From: Stagnimonas aquatica
Lineage (GTDB): Bacteria; Pseudomonadota; Gammaproteobacteria; Nevskiales; Nevskiaceae
Reading direction: 5' to 3'
Assembly (NCBI RefSeq): GCF_003730135.1
Contig: NZ_RJVO01000008.1
Location: 1-64,000 of the forward strand
Length of the DNA stretch: 64,000 nucleotides
The notes beneath the pieces are model-generated. The model saw only the letters and a program-made list of their open reading frames with translations. It was not told the origin of the DNA and ran no database searches. The translations under genes were made by a program, and so were the position numbers. This document shows positions 14,789-23,220 of this stretch, piece after piece. How positions within the stretch are numbered: position 1 is the stretch's first letter; each line of letters begins with the position of its first letter.

Positions 14789-17605
14789 TCAGCGCAACAC
14801 GCTTCCGTCCGCCGCCAGCACCGTCACCGGCGCCAGCTTCAGCGCCCGCACCGAGGCCTCGATCCGGGCCAGGTCGCCCACCACGAACCAGCTCAGCGAT
14901 TCCGGTCGCGCCAGCCTGCGCGCGGCGGCGGCGACCGCCTTGGCGTCCAGCGCCGACAGCCGCGCCGCGTAGCCGCTGTAGTGATCTTCCGGCAGTCCGT
15001 AGACCAGCAGCCGCCGGTAGAGGTCGAGCACGCCGTCGGCGGTTTCCGCCGCGCCGGGCAGGGTGCGAATCAGTGATTTGCGCGCCGCGTCCAGCTCTGC
15101 CGCCGTGGGCGGGCGCGGTCCGCCGAGCGCGGCGATTTCCGCGCGTGCCTCGCGCAGGGCGTCGGCGCTGTGGTCGCGCTCCACCGCCGCCTGGGCGTAG
15201 AACAGTGCCGGCCCCACCGCCTCGCCCAGCGCGCTGGAGGCGCCGTAGCTCCAGTGCTTGTCCTCGCGCAGGTTCATGTTCAGCCGCGAGGTGAACAGGC
15301 CGCCGAGCACGGCATTCGCCAGCTCCATGGCCTCGCGCTGGGGATCGTTCAGGGTCGGCGCCAGATCGGCGGCGGCGATCAGGGTCTGCTCGGCGCCCGG
15401 CTTGTCGAACAGATAGACCCGGGGCGTCGGCGCGCTCACCGGCGGCAGGGCGCTGGTCGCGGCTGCGACCGTGGAGTCGCCCTGCCAACTGCCGAACTGT
15501 GCTTCCAGCAGCGGCTGCAGGCTGGCGGCATCGACATCGCCGACCACCAGCAGGCGCACACCTTCCGGGCGCAGGAAGCGCGCCGCCAGGCTGCGCAGGC
15601 CGTCAGTGGTCAGCGCCAGGGTCGCGGCTTCCAGGCGCGGCAGGCTGTTGAAGCGGCCGTAGGGATGTTCGCCGTACATCAGGCGGTACTGGTTGAGGCC
15701 GAGGATGCCGCCCGGGCTGGCGGTGTTGGCGCGCAACCCGGCGAGCTTGCGTTGCTGGCGGCGGGCCAGGGCGTCGGCCGGGAAGCTCGGCTCGCGCAGG
15801 TTGCGCAGGAACAGTTGCAGCGACTCCGGCAGGCGCGCGCGGGTGGCGCCGAGGCTGATCGCCACCGAGTCGGCATCGGTATCGACGCCAAAGCTGGCGC
15901 CGAGGTCGCCATAGGCCTCGGTCAGCTTCTCGGCGCTCAAGCCCGCTGCGCCCTCGCTGAGCATGCCCAGCAGCATCTCGACGTTGCCGGCCTCCGGCTG
16001 CGCCGCCGTGCCCCAGGGGAACAGCAGCGCCAGCCGTACCAGCGGCACTTCGTGACGCTCGGCGAGCAGCACCTCGATGCCATTGCTCAGGCGGAAGCGC
16101 GACAAGGGCGGTAGCTGGATGCCGGCCGGCTCGCCCACCGCCGGTAGCTGGCGACGGTCGAGATCGCCACCGGTTCCGGCGACCAGTGTCGGTGCCGGCA
16201 GCACCGTGAGCCGCACCTGGCCCGGGGTCAGCCAGCGCTGTACGGCGGCGCGCACTGCCTCGGGCGTGGCCTCGCGCTGGGTCTGCCACTGCCGCTCGCA
16301 GGCTTCTGGCGAGCCCAGGAACACCTGACAGGCCGCCAGCTCCGAGGCCTTGGCGGCGACGCTCTCGCGGCCGCTCAGGCGCATCACGTAGAGCCGGGTC
16401 TTGATCCGCTCCAGCTCGCTGGCCGGGAACGGCTGCTGCGCGAACTTCGCCAGCTCCTCGTCGAGCGCGGCTTCGGCGGCGGCGCGGTCGGCGTCCGGCT
16501 TGAGGCTGACGGTAATCACGAACTGCGAGCCCAGCTCGCCGGGGTCGATATCGGCCGATACCGCAGTGGCCAGACCGTCGCGGGTGACCAGCCGGCGGTA
16601 CAGGCGGCTGGCCTTGTCGCCGGCCAGCAGGTCGGCGGCGAAGCCGAGCATCAGGCTGTCGGTGCTGCCGCGACGGGCGACGTTCCAGGCGCGGTACAGA
16701 CGTGGCTGGGTGACCTGGTCGGGCAGAGTCAGCCGGCGCTCTTCGCCGAGCGCGGACACCCATTCCTCCTGACGGCCGACCGCCGGCCCGGGCGGGATGC
16801 TGCCGAAGGCCTTCTCCACCCGCGCCACCGCGTCGTCGAAGCCGATGTCGCCGGCCAGCACCAGGGTGGCGTTGTTGGGGCCGTAGTAGCGGCGGAACCA
16901 GTCGTGCACGTCTTCCAGCGAGGCGCGGTCGAGATCCTCCATCGAGCCGATGGTGGTCCAGGAATAGGGGTGGCCCACCGGGTACAGCGCCTGGCTGAGC
17001 AGCTCGTCGACCTTGCCGTAGGGCTGGTTCTCGCGCTGGCGCTTCTCGTTTTTCACCACGCCGCGCTGCTCGTCGAGCTTGGCCTGGGTCACCGCCGGCA
17101 ACAGATGGCCCATGCGGTCGGACTCCAGCCACAGCGCCAGATCCAGCGCCTCGGTCGGCACCGTCTCGTAGAAGTTGGTGCGGTCGCTATTGGTGGTGCC
17201 GTTGATCAGGCTGGCCCCGGCTGATTCCAGCGGCCGGAAGAACTCGTCGTCGTGGTGCTCCGAGCCGTTGAACATCAGGTGCTCGAACAGGTGCGCGAAG
17301 CCGGTCTTGCCGGGCTTCTCGTCCTTGCTGCCGACGTGATACCAGACCTGCACCGACACCAGCGGCGCCTTGCGGTCCTCGTGCACCAGCAGCGTCAGGC
17401 CGTTCGCCAAGATATGCTTGCGGTAGCTCAGCGGAGCGTCTGGTAGCGGCGCCCCGATGGCCGTCGGCGCCGTGGTGACGGGAGTCTGTGGCTGGGCCAG
17501 GGCGGCGCAGCCGCCGAGGCCGAGCAGGGCGAGGCCGGTGGCGGCACGCAGGGACCATTGCTTCAGGCGCGGAAACACAGGAATCGGATCAGGCATGACG
17601 GCCAT
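14789..17605 (-). CDS. Periplasmic M16 zinc peptidase (pitrilysin/insulinase-like), double unit, lipoprotein
   Basis: The product is about 938 residues and contains two M16 units. The first (about 55-500) carries the inverted zinc motif H105-L-F-E108-H109 and a downstream acidic segment (DEQRGVVKNEKRQREN) for the third ligand. The second (about 520-930) lacks HxxEH and is the inactive half that closes the chamber, as in other two-unit M16 enzymes. The N-terminus has a signal with lipobox-like GLGGC (Cys33), so it is probably membrane-tethered in the periplasm, where it would degrade peptides. ATG 17605 or 17596 is possible; both lack a strong Shine-Dalgarno. The longer frame to 18205 is antisense to ampD and rejected. 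Confidence 0.9.
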   Translation of the reverse strand: MAVMPDPIPVFPRLKQWSLRAATGLALLGLGGCAALAQPQTPVTTAPTAIGAPLPDAPLSYRKHILANGLTLLVHEDRKAPLVSVQVWYHVGSKDEKPGKTGFAHLFEHLMFNGSEHHDDEFFRPLESAGASLINGTTNSDRTNFYETVPTEALDLALWLESDRMGHLLPAVTQAKLDEQRGVVKNEKRQRENQPYGKVDELLSQALYPVGHPYSWTTIGSMEDLDRASLEDVHDWFRRYYGPNNATLVLAGDIGFDDAVARVEKAFGSIPPGPAVGRQEEWVSALGEERRLTLPDQVTQPRLYRAWNVARRGSTDSLMLGFAADLLAGDKASRLYRRLVTRDGLATAVSADIDPGELGSQFVITVSLKPDADRAAAEAALDEELAKFAQQPFPASELERIKTRLYVMRLSGRESVAAKASELAACQVFLGSPEACERQWQTQREATPEAVRAAVQRWLTPGQVRLTVLPAPTLVAGTGGDLDRRQLPAVGEPAGIQLPPLSRFRLSNGIEVLLAERHEVPLVRLALLFPWGTAAQPEAGNVEMLLGMLSEGAAGLSAEKLTEAYGDLGASFGVDTDADSVAISLGATRARLPESLQLFLRNLREPSFPADALARRQQRKLAGLRANTASPGGILGLNQYRLMYGEHPYGRFNSLPRLEAATLALTTDGLRSLAARFLRPEGVRLLVVGDVDAASLQPLLEAQFGSWQGDSTVAAATSALPPVSAPTPRVYLFDKPGAEQTLIAAADLAPTLNDPQREAMELANAVLGGLFTSRLNMNLREDKHWSYGASSALGEAVGPALFYAQAAVERDHSADALREARAEIAALGGPRPPTAAELDAARKSLIRTLPGAAETADGVLDLYRRLLVYGLPEDHYSGYAARLSALDAKAVAAAARRLARPESLSWFVVGDLARIEASVRALKLAPVTVLAADGSVLR

Positions 17606-17677
17606 CGAGGAGAGCGTCTTGGAAGGTGCGCAGCATACGTGGGAAGCCCGGCTCGCCGCCGGCCGCGCTGCTCCGCT

Positions 17678-18292
17678 ATGAACACCGCCCGCCCGGCAAG
17701 TTCCGGCCCGCCGCCGGAGATGGCGCTGCCGCTGCCGGCGCTCGATCCGCTCAGCGGCCGCTGGTCGCACACCCTGCAATGGCCGTCGCCGCATTGCGAT
17801 GCACGGCCCGAGGGCGAGATGGTGAGCCTCTTGGTGGTGCACCACATCTCGCTGCCGCCGGGCGAGTACGGCGGCGCCTACATCGACCAGTTCTTCGCCG
17901 GCACGCTGGAGCCGGCGGCGCATCCCTATTTCCCCAGCATCGCCGCGCTCAAGGTGTCCGCCCACGCCTGCGTGTTCCGCGACGGCCGCGTGCACCAGTA
18001 CGTGCCCACCACCCAGCGCGCCTGGCATGCCGGCGAGAGCTGCTTCGACGGCCGCGAGCGCTGCAACGATTTCTCCATCGGCATCGAGCTGGAAGGCGAC
18101 GAGCAGGGGCCATTCACCGACGCCCAGTACGTGGCGCTGGCGCGGCTGGTGGTGGCGGCGATGCGCGTCTACCCGGCGTTGACCGCCGAGCGCATCGTCG
18201 GCCACAGCGACATCGCGCCCGGGCGCAAGACCGATCCCGGCCCCTGGTTCGACTGGCCGCGCCTGCTGGCGCTGGTGGAGTTCCCGCGATGA
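17678..18292 (+). CDS. ampD: 1,6-anhydro-N-acetylmuramyl-L-alanine amidase AmpD
   Basis: The 204-residue cytosolic zinc amidase removes the stem peptide from anhydromuropeptides during wall recycling and thereby keeps AmpR-type beta-lactamase induction low. The amidase_2 fold shows zinc His in LLVVHHIS, the VSAHACVFRDGRVHQ segment, AWHAG, NDFSIGIELEG, and the C-terminal zinc His and Asp in GHSDIAPGRKTDPG. Start 17678 is chosen from length and the family N-terminus. The stop overlaps the ampE start by four bases (ATGA). Confidence 0.95.
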   Translation: MNTARPASSGPPPEMALPLPALDPLSGRWSHTLQWPSPHCDARPEGEMVSLLVVHHISLPPGEYGGAYIDQFFAGTLEPAAHPYFPSIAALKVSAHACVFRDGRVHQYVPTTQRAWHAGESCFDGRERCNDFSIGIELEGDEQGPFTDAQYVALARLVVAAMRVYPALTAERIVGHSDIAPGRKTDPGPWFDWPRLLALVEFPR

Positions 18293-19161
18293 ACTTCCTG
18301 GCGGTGCTGCTGGCGCTGGCGGCCGAGCGGCTGGTGCCGCACGGCCTGGGCTTCGGCCAGCCGCTGCTGCTGCGGGCGATCCTGCACGCGCTCGATAAGG
18401 TCCGCGTCGGCGCCCTGCTGGCGCGCAGCGCCGCGCTGCCCTGGTTGCTGACGGCCCTGGCCGTGGCGGCCACCGCCCTCCTGCAAAGCCTGCTGCCGGG
18501 CCTGTTCCTTCAAGGCCTGTTCGGTGGACTGGTGCTGTTCCTCTGCCTGGGGCCGCGCGACCTCGCCGACGACGTGCAGGCCTTGCTGGCGGCGCGCGCC
18601 GCCGGCGACCAGGCCGAGGTGGCGCGGCTGTCGCGACGGCTCCAGCACGGCCCGGAGCCGGAGGCCAGCCATCGCAGCCTGCTGGGCGCGCTGTTCATCC
18701 AGAGCCACGAGCGGCTGTTCGGCGTGCTGCTCTGGTTTGTCGCGGTGGGGCCGGCGGGCGCGGTGTTCTACCGGGTCGCCAGCCGCCTGCCGGCCCAGGT
18801 CGAGGCCCTGGAGCCCGAGACCGCCGCCGCCAGCGCGGCGGCGCAGCTGCACGGCTTGGCCGCCTGGTTGCCGACGCGTCTTTGTGCGGCACTGTTCGCG
18901 CTGGCCGGCAGCATGGATGACGCCCTCGCGGCCTGGCGGCGGGTTGGAGAACTCGACTACCAGCACGGCTGGCGCAGCCACAGCTGGGCGGTGCTGGCCG
19001 AGGTCGCCTCCGGCGCGCTGGCCGCCGAAGAGGCCGACGGCAGCCCGGTGGTGGCGCCGAATCTGGAGTCCGCCCTGCGCGAGGTTCTGCGGATGCAGAC
19101 CCGCGCCCTGTTGATCCTGCTCGCCGGCTTCGCGGTGTTCACCACCGGCACCCTGATGTGA
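18289..19161 (+). CDS. ampE: AmpE-like inner-membrane regulatory protein
   Basis: The 290-residue membrane protein has hydrophobic segments near residues 1-20, 45-85, 140-165 and 272-290, and GLGFGQPLLL at the N-terminus. AmpE is encoded with AmpD in many gammaproteobacteria and affects beta-lactamase regulation and quorum phenotypes, with no settled biochemical function. The start overlaps the ampD stop, and its own stop overlaps the GTG start of the next gene, so the three are translationally coupled. Confidence 0.88.
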   Translation: MNFLAVLLALAAERLVPHGLGFGQPLLLRAILHALDKVRVGALLARSAALPWLLTALAVAATALLQSLLPGLFLQGLFGGLVLFLCLGPRDLADDVQALLAARAAGDQAEVARLSRRLQHGPEPEASHRSLLGALFIQSHERLFGVLLWFVAVGPAGAVFYRVASRLPAQVEALEPETAAASAAAQLHGLAAWLPTRLCAALFALAGSMDDALAAWRRVGELDYQHGWRSHSWAVLAEVASGALAAEEADGSPVVAPNLESALREVLRMQTRALLILLAGFAVFTTGTLM

Positions 19162-19991
19162 GCCGGCCGCGACGGCGTCTTCTGCTGGCTCTGGGCCTGC
19201 TGTTCTCCGCCGGCCTTGCCAGTGCCGGCGAGCGGGTGGTGGCGCTCGGTCCACACCTGGCCGAGCTGGTCTGTGCGGCGGGAGGCTGCGAGCCGCTGGT
19301 CGGAGTGATCGCCTACAGCGATTTTCCAGAAGCCGTGCGGCGGTTGCCGGTGGTCGGCGACGCCAGCCAGGTCAATCTGGAGGTGCTGCTGAGTCTGCGC
19401 CCCAGCCTGGTGCTGGCCTGGGACGGCGGCACCTCGCCGACCACCATCGCCCGCTTGCGGCGGCTGGGCCTGCGGGTCGAGCCGGTGCGGGTGGAGAGTC
19501 TGGAGGATGTCGCGACCGCCCTGGAGCGGATCGGTGCCTGGACCGGCCACCCCCAGGCCGCCAGCGCCGCCGCCCGTGACTACCGGCAGCGTCTGCAAAA
19601 CCTTCGGCAGCGCTACGCCGCAGCGGCCCCGCTGCGGGTGTTCTACCAGATCGAGACCGCGCCGGCCTATACCGTCAACCGCGCCAGCCCGATCAGCCAG
19701 GCAATCACGCTCTGCGGCGGCCTCAACCTCTTCGCCGGGCTGCCGACGCTGGCGGCGCCGGTCAGTGACGAGGCGGTGCTGGCGGCGCAACCGGAGGTGG
19801 TGATCCACGGCGAGCGCGACGGTGCCGAGGTGCGGGCCTATTGGGCGCGCTTCCCGCAGGCGCCGGTGCAGGTCCGGCAGCAGATCTACGCGGTCAATTC
19901 CGACCTGCTGACCCGCGCCGGGCCAAGGCTGATCGACGGCGCCGAACAGCTCTGTGCGGCGCTCGACCGCGCCCGCCGGCCGCGCCAATAA
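19158..19991 (+). CDS. Periplasmic cobalamin-type (BtuF-like) binding protein
   Basis: The 277-residue exported protein has a signal peptide (1-23, ending LASA) and a class III binding-protein fold: GERVVALGPHLAELVCAAG at the start, GVIAYSDFP, VVGDASQVNLE, LRPSLVLAW, a long linker helix, and a second lobe with the AVNSDLLTRAGPRL motif typical of BtuF. It would capture vitamin B12 for an ABC importer, but no btuCD genes are in the window and no cobalamin riboswitch is visible upstream. The start is GTG 19158 overlapping the ampE stop (ATGTGA), so co-expression with ampDE is expected. Confidence 0.85.
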   Translation: MSRPRRRLLLALGLLFSAGLASAGERVVALGPHLAELVCAAGGCEPLVGVIAYSDFPEAVRRLPVVGDASQVNLEVLLSLRPSLVLAWDGGTSPTTIARLRRLGLRVEPVRVESLEDVATALERIGAWTGHPQAASAAARDYRQRLQNLRQRYAAAAPLRVFYQIETAPAYTVNRASPISQAITLCGGLNLFAGLPTLAAPVSDEAVLAAQPEVVIHGERDGAEVRAYWARFPQAPVQVRQQIYAVNSDLLTRAGPRLIDGAEQLCAALDRARRPRQ

Positions 19992-20086
19992 AAACGGCCC
20001 ACCTTGCGGTGGGCCGGGTGACTCGTCCCTGAGTCGACCCTCCCCGCAGGGAGGGTTGTGCACTCGGTGAAGCCTGATCGTTCAGG
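19989..20086 (-). ncRNA. Candidate small structured RNA (about 97 nt)
   Basis: Read 5' to 3' on the minus strand, four hairpins follow one another: CCTGA-ACGA-TCAGG (20086-20073), CCCTCCC-TGCG-GGGAGGG (20055-20038), GACTC-AGGGAC-GAGTC (20035-20020) and GGCCCACC-GCAA-GGTGGGCC (20015-19996), the last followed by GTTTTTATT. That is a complete intrinsic terminator oriented to the minus strand, although no minus-strand gene ends here; the next minus gene has its own terminator at 20221-20254. A promoter-like pair lies just upstream. It matches no RNA family I know. Alternatively it is a read-through 3' region. Confidence 0.42.
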
Positions 20087-20091
20087 TCGAT

Positions 20092-20120
20092 ACCGTAAGC
20101 GCCACACCGCGCGCAGGCAA
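20092..20120 (-). promoter_or_regulatory. Promoter-like sequence for the candidate small RNA, with an overlapping palindrome
   Basis: On the minus strand TTGCCT (20120-20115) and TACGGT (20097-20092) are spaced 17 bases apart and would start transcription near 20086, exactly at the first hairpin. Matches to sigma-70 consensus are 4/6 and 3/6. A perfect 10-bp palindrome GGCAATTGCC (20116-20125) overlaps the -35 element and could be an operator. Confidence 0.3.
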
Positions 20121-20220
20121 TTGCCAAGGCGACCGTTCGTCGGGAGAAAAATCTTCCAAATCTGATGCTTATCACGGGTTTACGTGAACATAGGATCAGG
20201 TCGTGTCCGGTTGCGCGCAC

Positions 20221-20254
20221 AAAAAAGCCGCCCGGCCAGAAGGCGGGGCGGCTT
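20221..20254 (-). terminator. Intrinsic terminator of the 20271-20591 gene
   Basis: AAGCCGCC (20225-20232) pairs with GGCGGCTT (20247-20254). On the minus strand the stem is followed by a T run (plus-strand AAAAAA at 20221-20226). It lies 17 bases after the stop of the proline-rich exported protein gene. Confidence 0.85.
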
Positions 20255-20270
20255 CCTGGGCCGAGGCCCT

Positions 20271-20591
20271 TCAGGGCGCGCCGACGATGCCGGTCAGGGT
20301 GTAGCTGATCGGGTAGGGCGACTGCGTGTCGTAATGGATGGTGAGCGTGGTTTCCTTGTAGTGCAGCGGGATATCGCCTTGCAGGCGCGGCCCGATCGGG
20401 ATCACCGGCAGCGGCGGCAGCGAGGGCATGGTGAGCCAGGGCGGCGGAATCGGCGGCAGCGGCGGGATCACGATGGACGGTAGCGGCAGCAGCGGCTGCA
20501 GTGAGGTCGGCAGCTGCAGCGTGGTTTGCGCATGGGCGCCGCCGCTGAGACTCAGCGCAAGCAGCGCGGGCAGGCTGCGGGGGATGGACAT
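20271..20591 (-). CDS. Small proline-rich exported protein of unknown function
   Basis: The 106-residue product has a signal peptide (1-22, ending AHAQ) and a mature region with a Pro-rich core (about 33-65, repeated PLP/PPLPPIPPP units). The C-terminal 35 residues have alternating Thr, Tyr and Ile (ETTLTIHYDTQSPYPISYTL), suggesting beta structure. ATG 20591 (MSIPRSLP) gives the signal peptide directly; the longer frame to 20903 runs antisense into the neighbour and is rejected. I recognise no family. It follows the two lipoprotein genes on the same strand after about 110 bases. Confidence 0.65.
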   Translation of the reverse strand: MSIPRSLPALLALSLSGGAHAQTTLQLPTSLQPLLPLPSIVIPPLPPIPPPWLTMPSLPPLPVIPIGPRLQGDIPLHYKETTLTIHYDTQSPYPISYTLTGIVGAP

Positions 20592-20700
20592 GACCGACTC
20601 CAGGATGAAAACCGTGATTGAGCAGTAAGCACTGACACCATATTCAGCAATCAGTGCCGGCGCAATGGCCGTACTGACACGGCGGCGGCCTAACGGCGCG

Positions 20701-21933
20701 TCAGGAGCCGCTGTTGCGGTAGACCAGCACGCTGCTGGAGGCGGTGTAGCCGGCCAGCGCGGCATACACCTGACCGCTGTAGTCGGCGTTGGCGGTGGAG
20801 ATTTCCCCGGCGGCATCGCCGGTGCCGCTGACCGCCAGCAGATTGCTGTCGGAACTGCTCCAGCTGACGTGGCGCGAAACCGGCCGCTCGACGCCGTCCT
20901 CAAAGCGCGCCAGCGCCGTCACCAGGCCGGTGGCCGGATAGCTCAGGCGCTGGCCGTCGGGCGTCAGTCGCAATGCCGTCGGATCCAGCTCGGCGCCGGT
21001 GTAGCTGGGCAGAGCCAAGCTGATCGGGCTGCCGTTGTCGGGCGCGAAGCGCGCGCTGACGGCGCTGCTGCCGGTATCCAGCGCGGTCACCAGCAGATAG
21101 TCGCTGCCCAGCGATAGCGCGACCACGTCTTCGTCGGCTGCTTCGTAGCTGAGCTGTGCGCTCAGGTTCTGCGGCGCGCTGCTGGCGTTGGCGAAGTTGG
21201 CGTAGACCTTCAGCAGATCGCTGTAGCCCACCGGCAGCGGCGCCTCCGGCTGCTCGCGGCTGTAGCTCAGGTGGTCGATGGCACTGACCTTCAGGCTCAG
21301 GGTGGCGCTGCGGTCGCAGCCGACCGGCTGGGCGCGCAGGGTGAAGCCGGTGTCGCCGGCGGCATTGGCGCTGAGTCGGCCGCTGGCATTGACGTTGGCA
21401 TTGGTCACCGCCTGGTCGATGGACCAGGTGATGCCCTCCGGCGCACTCACCTCCAGGCCGCTGCTGGACAGGAGGCTGAGCGTGAAGTCCTGGTGGCTGC
21501 GCTCGGCGATTTCGCTCAGCGCCGGCTCCAGCGTCATCCGCACCGGCTGCACCTCGACCGTCAGCGTCGAGCTGAAGTCGAGATACTTGGCGGTGATCTG
21601 GGCGACGCCGGTGCGCCGGGGGATCAGTACGCCGGCGGCGTAGTAGCCGCTGCCGGAGGCGGCCGGCAGTTCGCCGTTGCTGACCGCCACTACGCCGGGA
21701 TCGCTGGAAGTCCACAGCGCCCGCGCGCTGAAGTCGCCGCTGCTCAGGCCGAGGTTGCCGTCGAAGTAGAGCGTCGCCGTGGCCTGGCTGAGGATGCACT
21801 CGCTGACCGCCACCGTGCCGGTGCTGCCGGCCAGGTTGGCGGTCAGCCGCACCGGCTGGGTGCCCTCGCTGACCCCGCCGCCACAGGCCGCCAGCAGCAG
21901 CGCGGCGCAAAGTGCCGCGAGGCCGGTCCTCAC
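20701..21933 (-). CDS. Lipoprotein with bacterial Ig-like domains
   Basis: The 410-residue lipoprotein has lipobox LLAAC followed by GGG. The mature part looks like several bacterial Ig-like (BIG2-type) units: segments such as ALWTSSDPGVVAVSNG, GVAQITAKY and VSWSSSDSNLLAVSG carry the W-S-S-D/VA(A/V)VS pattern, with conserved A-x-I/V-T strands between them. Such domains serve in surface adhesion or as scaffolds. The start overlaps the stop of the NHL-repeat lipoprotein gene by four bases, so the two are coupled and probably act together. The substrate or partner is unknown. Confidence 0.75.
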   Translation of the reverse strand: MRTGLAALCAALLLAACGGGVSEGTQPVRLTANLAGSTGTVAVSECILSQATATLYFDGNLGLSSGDFSARALWTSSDPGVVAVSNGELPAASGSGYYAAGVLIPRRTGVAQITAKYLDFSSTLTVEVQPVRMTLEPALSEIAERSHQDFTLSLLSSSGLEVSAPEGITWSIDQAVTNANVNASGRLSANAAGDTGFTLRAQPVGCDRSATLSLKVSAIDHLSYSREQPEAPLPVGYSDLLKVYANFANASSAPQNLSAQLSYEAADEDVVALSLGSDYLLVTALDTGSSAVSARFAPDNGSPISLALPSYTGAELDPTALRLTPDGQRLSYPATGLVTALARFEDGVERPVSRHVSWSSSDSNLLAVSGTGDAAGEISTANADYSGQVYAALAGYTASSSVLVYRNSGS

Positions 21934-23114
21934 GGCTGGAACTCCAGCACGCGGTGGTTGTTGCGATCAGTGATGTAGAGCGTGCCGCTGACCACCGCGA
22001 CGCCGGTGGGCGTCGACAGGGTTTCCCGGCTGGGCGCGCTGTCGGTGTCGCCGTCGTGGTCGGTGTCATTGGCCAGGCGGGTGGTGAAGGTGTCGCTGTC
22101 CTGGCCGTAGACCGCGCTGAAGGCGGCGCCGTTAGCGATCGGGAAGCTGTCCAGCCGCACCACCCGGTTGTTGCTGGCATCGGCGATGTAGATGCGGGTG
22201 CTGTCGGATGCGACGCCGGTGGGCGAGTTCAGCGAGGTCTGGCTGATGCCGGCGACGGTGCGGGAGAAATCGCTCTGGCCGATCACATAGGTGGCGGCCG
22301 CGCCGCTGCTGCGCGGCAGCTGCGAGTAGTACAGCACCCGGTTGTTGCTGGTGTCGGCGATCAGCAGGCGGTAGCCGTCGGTCCAGACATCGGTGGGCTT
22401 GTTGAGCCCGGTGTCCTCGTCGTCGCTGGCATTGGTGACGAAGCTGCTCTGGCCGATCACCACGTCGGCGGCGGTGTTGTTGGCGGTGGGCAGGCTGTTC
22501 CAGATCAGCACCCGGTTGTTGCCCTGATCGACCACGATCAGCTTGCCGTTGGCGAGCGCGACGCTGGTCGGGTTGTTGAGGCTGCTGGCGCTCAGGCCGG
22601 GATCGTCGGCGCTGAAGTCGGCCTGGCCGATCACCACGTCGGCGGGCGTGCCGGCGGTGGGCAGACTGTTCCAGATCAGCACGCGGTTGTTGCCGGAGTC
22701 GGCCACCGCCAGCCGGCCGTCGCCGACGGCGGCCTTGGACGGCAGTGCCAGGCGGTCGGCCGCCGCTGGCGAGGGCAGCGAGGTCTGCGCATCCGGCTGG
22801 CCGAGCACGAAATTGGCATCGGTGGCCGGACTGCTGGGCACGCTGTCGTAGCCGAGCACGCGGCTGTTGCCGTAGTCGGCGATGTACAGCCGGGTGCCGT
22901 TGCCGGCGACGCCGCCCAGAGGCTGTGCCAGCGACTTGGCGCTGGCGGTGCTGCCGCGATTGGCGCTGCCGCTGAGGTAGTCGGCCTGGCCGATCACACC
23001 AAAAGCGCTGTAGGCGCTGTAGTCGTTGCTGCTGTCATCGCCACCGCCACCGCAGGCGGCGAGCAGGGAGGTGGCCAGCAGGCCGAGGGGGATCAGGGAC
23101 GCGCGCATGAGCAA
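21930..23114 (-). CDS. NHL-repeat beta-propeller lipoprotein
   Basis: The 394-residue lipoprotein has lipobox LLAAC followed by GGGGDDSS. It contains about six NHL-like units, each with the pattern P-x-G-V-A ... L-x-I/V-A-D-x-x-N-N-R-V-L, alternating with VIGQxDF blocks, predicting a six-bladed propeller. NHL propellers bind proteins, RNA or carbohydrates; nothing in the sequence shows which. An acidic stretch near the C-terminus (DTDHDGDTDS) resembles a calcium-binding loop. It is the first gene of a two- or three-gene exported cassette with the Ig-like lipoprotein and perhaps the proline-rich protein. Confidence 0.82.
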   Translation of the reverse strand: MLMRASLIPLGLLATSLLAACGGGGDDSSNDYSAYSAFGVIGQADYLSGSANRGSTASAKSLAQPLGGVAGNGTRLYIADYGNSRVLGYDSVPSSPATDANFVLGQPDAQTSLPSPAAADRLALPSKAAVGDGRLAVADSGNNRVLIWNSLPTAGTPADVVIGQADFSADDPGLSASSLNNPTSVALANGKLIVVDQGNNRVLIWNSLPTANNTAADVVIGQSSFVTNASDDEDTGLNKPTDVWTDGYRLLIADTSNNRVLYYSQLPRSSGAAATYVIGQSDFSRTVAGISQTSLNSPTGVASDSTRIYIADASNNRVVRLDSFPIANGAAFSAVYGQDSDTFTTRLANDTDHDGDTDSAPSRETLSTPTGVAVVSGTLYITDRNNHRVLEFQP

Positions 23115-23220
23115 GCCTTGCCGTGGTGGAGGTCTTACCCGGATGCAGTGGGCGCGGAAAGCGTCGCGCCCGACTCAAAAATTTGCTGCCATGGCCCCGG
23201 CGCGATCCGGGCCGGCCTGC

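Noticed and set aside
18900..19158. Cobalamin riboswitch before the BtuF-like gene
   Set aside because: The upstream sequence is ampE coding DNA and I see no B12-box; start and stop overlap.
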